From Undaria pinnatifida (Eukaryota; Sar; Phaeophyceae; Laminariales; Alariaceae): a stretch of 64,000 bases of DNA. The notes beneath the pieces were generated by a model, which saw only the letters and a program-made list of their open reading frames with translations, ran no database searches and was not told the DNA's origin. The stretch covers positions 12,278,718-12,342,717 of the forward strand of contig JABAKD010000022.1 of NCBI GenBank assembly GCA_012845835.1, in the 5' to 3' direction. Shown here one piece after another: positions 58,661 to 64,000 of this stretch (the stretch's first letter is position 1; each line of letters begins with the position of its first letter). The translations under genes were made by a program, and so were the position numbers.

Positions 58661-59867
58661 GTCATGTTGTTGTTGCAGACAGTGTTCTCAAGCCCAATAA
58701 TAATGGTGGTTACAGGTTACCGAGGTTACCTAGGTTACCGAGGTTACACAGAAAAAATTGTGTAGCCACCACTGACAGGTCTCAAATAGTATATTAATGT
58801 AGCCCTTTTTTTACTTATTAATCACCATGACTATTATGAAGAAGGTGAAAACATCAGCAGCCAACGCACCATAAACGAACAAGTACGTGTTTAACGATTC
58901 TTTGGTATCGGGTAATATCTTATTTGAAAGATTTACTGCTGGTGATAATCCTGCTTTGCTGCTACTGCCTCCTCTGTTTCCCGCTGTGCTACTATTAGTA
59001 CGAGTACTTCTTATAAGTACTCGGTCACAGCTCGCCAACTGGATCGCTGGGACCCCTGTGCGCATTTCGTTCTCGTCTCTTGCGTCACCCTCTTTTGGTC
59101 TGCTCGCCTATTTCTCCTCTTCATTGCCCACTTCACCGTTTTCTTCTGCGTTTTTGTTTATCAAGGCTTAAGTTCTACGCTCATTTTTTGTTCTGCCTCC
59201 TTATATTTCTCTTCCGAAAGAAGAACTTGTATATATATATATAGATATATATCATTTAGATGCCATATGGATGGCCAACATATTATACGCACACACACTG
59301 CACCCCTCGCTCCCGCTTGCCACCGAGACCCCTGACCCCATGTAGACATATTCCCGTCCGGACCTGACCCCTCCAAACTGACCCCGGATATGATATAGAA
59401 GTAGCCGGCGGCAGGGCCACACCGATCGCCATGACGCCTGATCCCATCCACGCAGACCAAAGTCGAGGGTCGGCCGCCGCAAATCGAGGGGGGGCGACAG
59501 CCAGCAAACTATTTTGTCGAATGTTTGGAAGTGGATGGGGCATTCTCCACGGCCGAAGACTGCCATTGCCGCTGCCACACTGGGCCGTAGCCACGCCGGG
59601 CCGGCTGCCCTCTGGTTTGCTTCACATAATACCATAGTGGCTGTTCCCATGCCGCTGTTGTCGCAACCTTACCCACCAGGGCACAGAACAAAAAAATGAG
59701 GAAAGGGAGTAAAAGGAAAAGGATACACGACACCAAGCTAGACTAATGGGAAGAAGGCAAGCTGCCGCACGAAAGAGATAGCATGTCAAGAGAAAAGCGT
59801 GCGATCGACCCTCCAGTGCGACTGCGTCTTGCCTCGCTTCCTTGCATCCTAAATCTCCCACCCACAG
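58661..59867. other. No exon identified upstream of MUS81
   Basis: The N-terminal exon of MUS81 is expected here or further upstream, but no segment with the family's N-terminal helix pattern could be assigned. GAGGTTACC.AGGTTACC repeats occur at 58720-58750. The pyrimidine-rich 59840-59867 is the 3' splice site of the first visible exon. Confidence 0.4.
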
Positions 59868-62800
59868 GCACGGGGTGAGGCGCGCCATCAAATCGGTCGT
59901 GCTATACCCCCTTCCGATCACAACCGAGACCGAGGCATGCGCACTTGAGGGCGTGGGCCGCTTCACCGCCCGCCGCATGCTGCGTGGCTTGGCCACCACG
60001 TCTGCGGCGGCCGTAAATGGCGGGGGCGATAGTCGTGGCCCTCCGGGCGGCGCCAGACCACGTGCTTGCCGTGCCAGCAACGAGGAGAACATAGGACCGT
60101 TATGCTCGTCATCGTCGCCTCGCGGAAGCAGCCAAAGCAAACGTGACGGTGTGGCTCTTGCCGCCCAACCACGGACTCAACAACTGCAGGCTAGTTCTTC
60201 TTCCACGTCTGACCTCTGCAATGACGTGACACTGGGCGCGGAGGCCCACGGTGGCAGGAGACGTCGTAACGCCACCTACGAGCAGCCTTTTTTGTCGCTA
60301 GCCTCTAAATTGTCGGCACTGCGCGGTGGCGTGCAGACGCCGGATGTTACCCCGAAACGCCCAACGTCCCGCGCTAGGACAGACGTGGGCGATGGCGTCG
60401 GGGCAGGGTTTTTGACGAGAGCCCCCCGTTTTTTTTGTGGGGACTGGAAGGCGACACTTATTGTGGACAACCGCGAGCAAGACTTTCTGGCCATGCAGGT
60501 AAGGGAGTTAGGGCATTTCCTATCGAACAAAAAAAAAAATCGCTTTTCGTGACAAAAGAAAACATGACACTTTCGAGCATCGTGATATTTGTCACGAATC
60601 GTGTTTTTGATTTGTTTTTCAAATTTCAATATAAATTGTTGTCACGATTCGTGACAAACTTGAAAAGTGATCTTGTTTTTGAAAACCTGAAATCTCGGAA
60701 TTTCGAAATGTCACGAATTGTAGTTTTTTTTGCCACGAATCTTGACTTCTTGCGTTCGTCAGCAACGACCCTTCGTGATCAGTATTCCGCTACATCTGTA
60801 GCCAGTAGTCTATCAAGTCGCTGATCGGCAATTGAAAAAAAAAAAAAAGTGTTCATGACATCTATTATCTTCGCACTACAGGTATTCTTTCTCGTTCTTC
60901 CTCCATAGATGTGACTCAGACCCAAGGTCACTACGCAGGTTCTTCTTCTTCCCCCTCCCCACTACGGTACGTGCCTTCATGTGTCTTCATTTTTTTGTCG
61001 CGAGAACACATCAGCCCTTTCTCCCCTCGCCGACTTGCTGCATCGAATTGCGTCTACCTACGCTGCTGGGCGCTCTCAGCAGTTGGTTCCTTTTGTTTTT
61101 TATTTTTGCAAATAAACCCAAAAGTCCGACCCACGTGGAATTCGAACCCAAACCAACTCTGATAATTTTCGAGGGCAACCACTATAACACCTGGGCGACC
61201 GGCTGGTTAGTATAGTCGTTCTAATCCATCAGAATTGCGCCCGCGTTTTGGGCACCAAAATATGGTTGATGCGTGGTGTAAGATGATATGTTTAGCAGTA
61301 AAATGGCTGACGTCAGTGCTCATCAGCATGGAGTACTATGACATCGAATCATGAACACGACAGACAGCACTATGCGGTCTATCTACGAGCGGCTTTGCTC
61401 GTCGACGAGGTTCATTAAACATGAATTGCGCTTTGTTCCACTTGCCTGCATGCTTCGTGGAAACCCGTGTCTGCAGTCCGCCCTGCTGCAGAAGGGGGTG
61501 CCGTGCGAGACGCGACAGCTTCCCCTAGGCGACATGCTCTGGATCGCCAAGCGGGAGGATGACCCCGCATCAGAAGTGCTGCTGGGGTACATCGTCGAGC
61601 GGAAGACGGCCTCGGACCTCGCCAGTAGCATCATCGATGGAAGGTGACTTCGTTTCGTCTCCCAAAGAAACAAGCAAAAAATGTTTTTCTTGTTTTGCTT
61701 CTGTAACTCAAGGTTCGTATTGCTGTGCTCTCATCGCAATACCACAATTTCCTATTTGTTTTCGAAGTGGCTGGCGACAGAACCGGATGTGAGTAGACCT
61801 CTGACCATTACATAACCATCTCGTACGCCGAGTACAATCGACCAATACCCTCGCTTGATTTTGCCCCAACAGACTGATAATTTCACGGAAGCGTGTGCCC
61901 CAAACGCCTTGCGATGATTGACCCTGAGAAGGCTGATTGAGATGAAGTAAATAGATTAGTAGTTTGCTAGGTCCATGGCTTTTGGGGCTTAGGTGCACCC
62001 TCAACGTAACGAACCCCCCTGCAGCGTAGCTTATCCATCTCGTACGCCGAGTACAATCAACTAATACCCTCGTTTGAGGTCGCCCCTCAGACTGCTGAAT
62101 GGACGGAAACGAATGAGATGCCGCAAACGCCTTGTGATGGTTGACCCTGAGAGGGTTGATTAAGAGGTTCGGTAGTCACCATTACCCCTGCTGGGGCCCA
62201 TGTACACCGACCGAACAATGACGATTGCGATGGAACCGCGCGTGTAGCGAGAGCGTGCAGCGGTGCAAGCATTGCCATGCTGTGCACGTGTCTTACAGCC
62301 CCTTGATACGGCGTTTAGAACACGTCCCCTGTCCCCGCAGCTCGGGCTGCTTCGTGCGGCCACTTTATAATCGGCACTGTTTTACAGCAATTTTTCTCTC
62401 TCAAGTCCCATTAGATTTAAGGGCAAGGTCCACAAATCTTGCAGTTTTTGGCGCGCCCTCAAACTATGCCCGCAGCCCGGGCTGCTTGGTGCGGCTGATG
62501 CTGTAGTCGGTCCTGGTATTTGGCGGTTCTTCTCTCTCAAGTCTCGAAAAAGTCAGTAGCTACCGGTAGGTTCATGACTTTTGCGGCTTAGGTGCGCTCT
62601 CAATGAGTACCATACCCCATTGCACGTTTTCCCCTTGACAGGTACGACGAGCAAAAGCGACGCCTCCATCTTAGTGGTCTCCGACGGCCCATCTACCTTG
62701 TCGAAGGAAATCTCAGCGACCAGAACAAGCTCCCCCCTTCCACCCTCCGCACAGCCCTCGCCTCCTCCCAGGCGTCCGGAGGGCTCGCTGTAGTGCGCTG

Positions 62801-63560
62801 TTCAAGCTTACCCGATAGCGTGGCCTTCCTCGGGCGAACACACCGCCACATAGCGTCCCTGCTTAGCGAAGCGTGTCGTTCCTCTCGAGGAGGCCTGTGG
62901 CCCCTTGAGAACAACCAGGCCGATGAGTCTGCCGGGAGCTTGTGTGCCGCAGCAGTTTATGGAGGTGGTAGTGGCGGGGGCGAGGGGGTGGGGCGGGGCT
63001 ACGGAGGCGGTGGAGGAGGGGGCGGGGGGCGGGGTTATGGCGGGAGTAGGGATATCTTGCGCCCTGCTATGACGTACGGGGAGTATGGTCAAAGTTGCGC
63101 GAAACACGCGAAAAGTACGACCGCAAGGCAGGTGTTGGGCGCGATGGTGAGGCAAGCGCCGGGGTGCAGCGCGGCTAGAGCTCAAGCGATCGTGAGAAGG
63201 TTTGATTCCCCTCTTGGTTTATTGTTGGCCCTTGAGCGCGAGGTGGTAGTGGAGGAGGAGGGGGAGGAGGAGGAGGAGGGCGATGCGGGAATATCAAAAG
63301 GGCGTTGTGGGGACGCCGAGAGGACTAAGAGGGCGGAAGAGTTGCTGGCGGGGTTGACGTGCAGTGGGGGCGCTGGAACGAACAAGCTTCCGCAGCCGTT
63401 GAGGCGGTTGTTGTGTCGACTGTTTGTCGGCGAGAGCGAGCGAGTCATGTCTGACGTGGGAGCGGGGGGTGCACAGGGGGTTGATCGGGCGAGGTTGGAG
63501 TCAGAGGAAGAGCCTGACGAGTGGGGTACGGAGCCGATGAGTCAAGACGACCCGTATTGA
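59868..63560 (+). CDS. MUS81: MUS81 structure-specific endonuclease (three exons, 5' partial)
   Basis: Exons 59868-60498, 61477-61643 and 62642-63560, with donors CAG|GTAAGG and AAG|GTGACT and acceptors GTGTCTGCAG and CCCTTGACAG. Phases match (0, then AG|G). Exon 1 has the first helix-hairpin-helix region (YPLPITTETEACALEGVG) and the start of the XPF-type nuclease (LIVDNREQ). Exon 2 carries LPLGDMLWIA and the signature VERKTASDLASSI. Exon 3 starts YDEQKRRLHLSGL and IYLVEG and ends with a second helix-hairpin-helix (GCSAARAQAIVRRF). Asp of GD and the ERK triad are intact. With an EME1-type partner the family cuts branched DNA and recombination intermediates in the nucleus. A Gly-rich insert (about 62960-63050) and an acidic run (about 63255-63290) are unusual. 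The N-terminal exon is missing from view. ATG at 59842 could be used, but would drop the first helices. Confidence 0.92.
60855..61215 (-). mobile_element. tRNA-derived SINE-like element, family B, copy 2
   Basis: On the minus strand: GTCGCCCAGGTGTTATAGTG (box A side), GGTTTGGGTTCGAATTCCAC (box B), CAACTGCTGAGAGCGC, GCAATTCGATGCAGCA, GTGGGGAGGGGGAAGAAG and CTGCGTAGTGACC. It sits in MUS81 intron 1. Confidence 0.78.
61815..62520 (+). repeat. Two local duplications inside MUS81 intron 2
   Basis: CATCTCGTACGCCGAGTACA ... TTGACCCTGAGA.GG.TGATT occurs at 61818-61945 and 62037-62163. CCCCGCAGCTCGGGCTGCTT-type text at 62332 recurs at 62468, each followed by TTTGGCGGTTC/TTTTCTCTCTCAAGTC-type text. Confidence 0.85.
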
Positions 63561-63583
63561 TGTACCACTATGGCCGGAAATAT

Positions 63584-63589
63584 AATAAA
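63584..63589 (+). promoter_or_regulatory. Polyadenylation signal AATAAA of MUS81
   Basis: AATAAA 24 bases after the MUS81 stop codon, followed by a T-rich stretch. Confidence 0.6.
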
Positions 63590-63599
63590 CGGGTTATTT

Positions 63600-64000
63600 C
63601 AATGTTAGTGTGTACACGTTGATCATATTTCCGTACATTGTGGTATTATTCTGTACCAGAATTGTATCACTGCAATGATGATGACTTTTTCGGTTTTTTT
63701 TAACAGCGCAAGACGATCCTTTTTTCTTTTTGGCGCGGAAATGTGCCGTGATTGTATTTATTATGAGCAAGCGAAGCGAGTTTCTAGGTTACGACGACGC
63801 CCAAAGATAGGGGCGCATTTCCAGCCTGGCGTGCTCGAATCTCCGTGTCCCGTCCGACGACCGGACACTCCCAACAAGCATAAACGGAGGGACGATTAAG
63901 ATTTTTTTTATCGTGTTCGACTTTTCTGCTTCCCGTCAATGCACACAGTTAACGACAGTAGTAGTATTATTACACCAGCGCGAGTTCCAAGCGAGAGCTG
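63600..64000. other. 3' flank, no gene recognised
   Basis: One 74-codon plus frame (63675-63899) lacks motifs and overlaps TTTTTC-rich text. Confidence 0.5.

Overview
The window is eukaryotic nuclear DNA. Genes are split by long introns with GT-AG borders and, in one clear case, a CTAAC branch-type site. Most of the sequence is intergenic or intronic and packed with dispersed and tandem repeats. A Helitron-class transposon and tRNA-derived SINE-like repeats are present, and CTG/CAT/TG simple repeats are abundant. A photosynthetic stramenopile (brown-alga-like) genome would fit this style, but nothing in the window proves the lineage.

Layout. (1) 1-9.3 kb, minus strand: at least six exons, nearly all in phase 0, of a large uncharacterised coiled-coil protein that runs off the left edge. 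Its introns hold hairpin-bearing tandem repeats and three copies of a TIR element (MITE); a fourth copy lies just 5' of the last exon seen. (2) 9.3-17.4 kb: no convincing gene; diverged tandem repeats, a SINE and dispersed repeats. (3) 17.7-21.1 kb, minus: three exons of a protein resembling the C-terminal part of plant F-box proteins of the At4g00755 type, with an 887-bp TA-flanked TIR element in one intron. An F-box-like first exon on the same strand at 38.4-38.8 kb may be the 5' end of the same gene. (4) 24.1-25.9 kb: two blocks of GACCCG-rich repeats flanking a 274-bp duplication. (5) 27.2-33.7 kb, plus: a small GRF-type zinc-finger gene, a CTG-rich tandem array, then a frameshifted Helitron Rep/helicase/OTU pseudogene. 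(6) 34-44.6 kb: repeats, one RGG-rich candidate exon, a near-perfect 53-bp palindrome and a tandem array of about 1.26-kb units. (7) 45.2-52.6 kb, plus: a three-exon GRF-like zinc-finger gene, then an intact 1,711-aa Helitron Rep-helicase-OTU gene, then a 79-codon frame overlapping it by ATGA. (8) 52.6-59.8 kb: tandem repeats and dispersed elements. (9) 59.9-63.6 kb, plus: MUS81, three exons, complete at the 3' end.

The most interesting unit is the Helitron cassette. Both the intact and the decayed copy have an upstream gene for a small basic protein with a GRF-like zinc finger, and both lie between direct copies of one short dispersed motif. This suggests, but does not prove, a multi-gene rolling-circle transposon in this genome.
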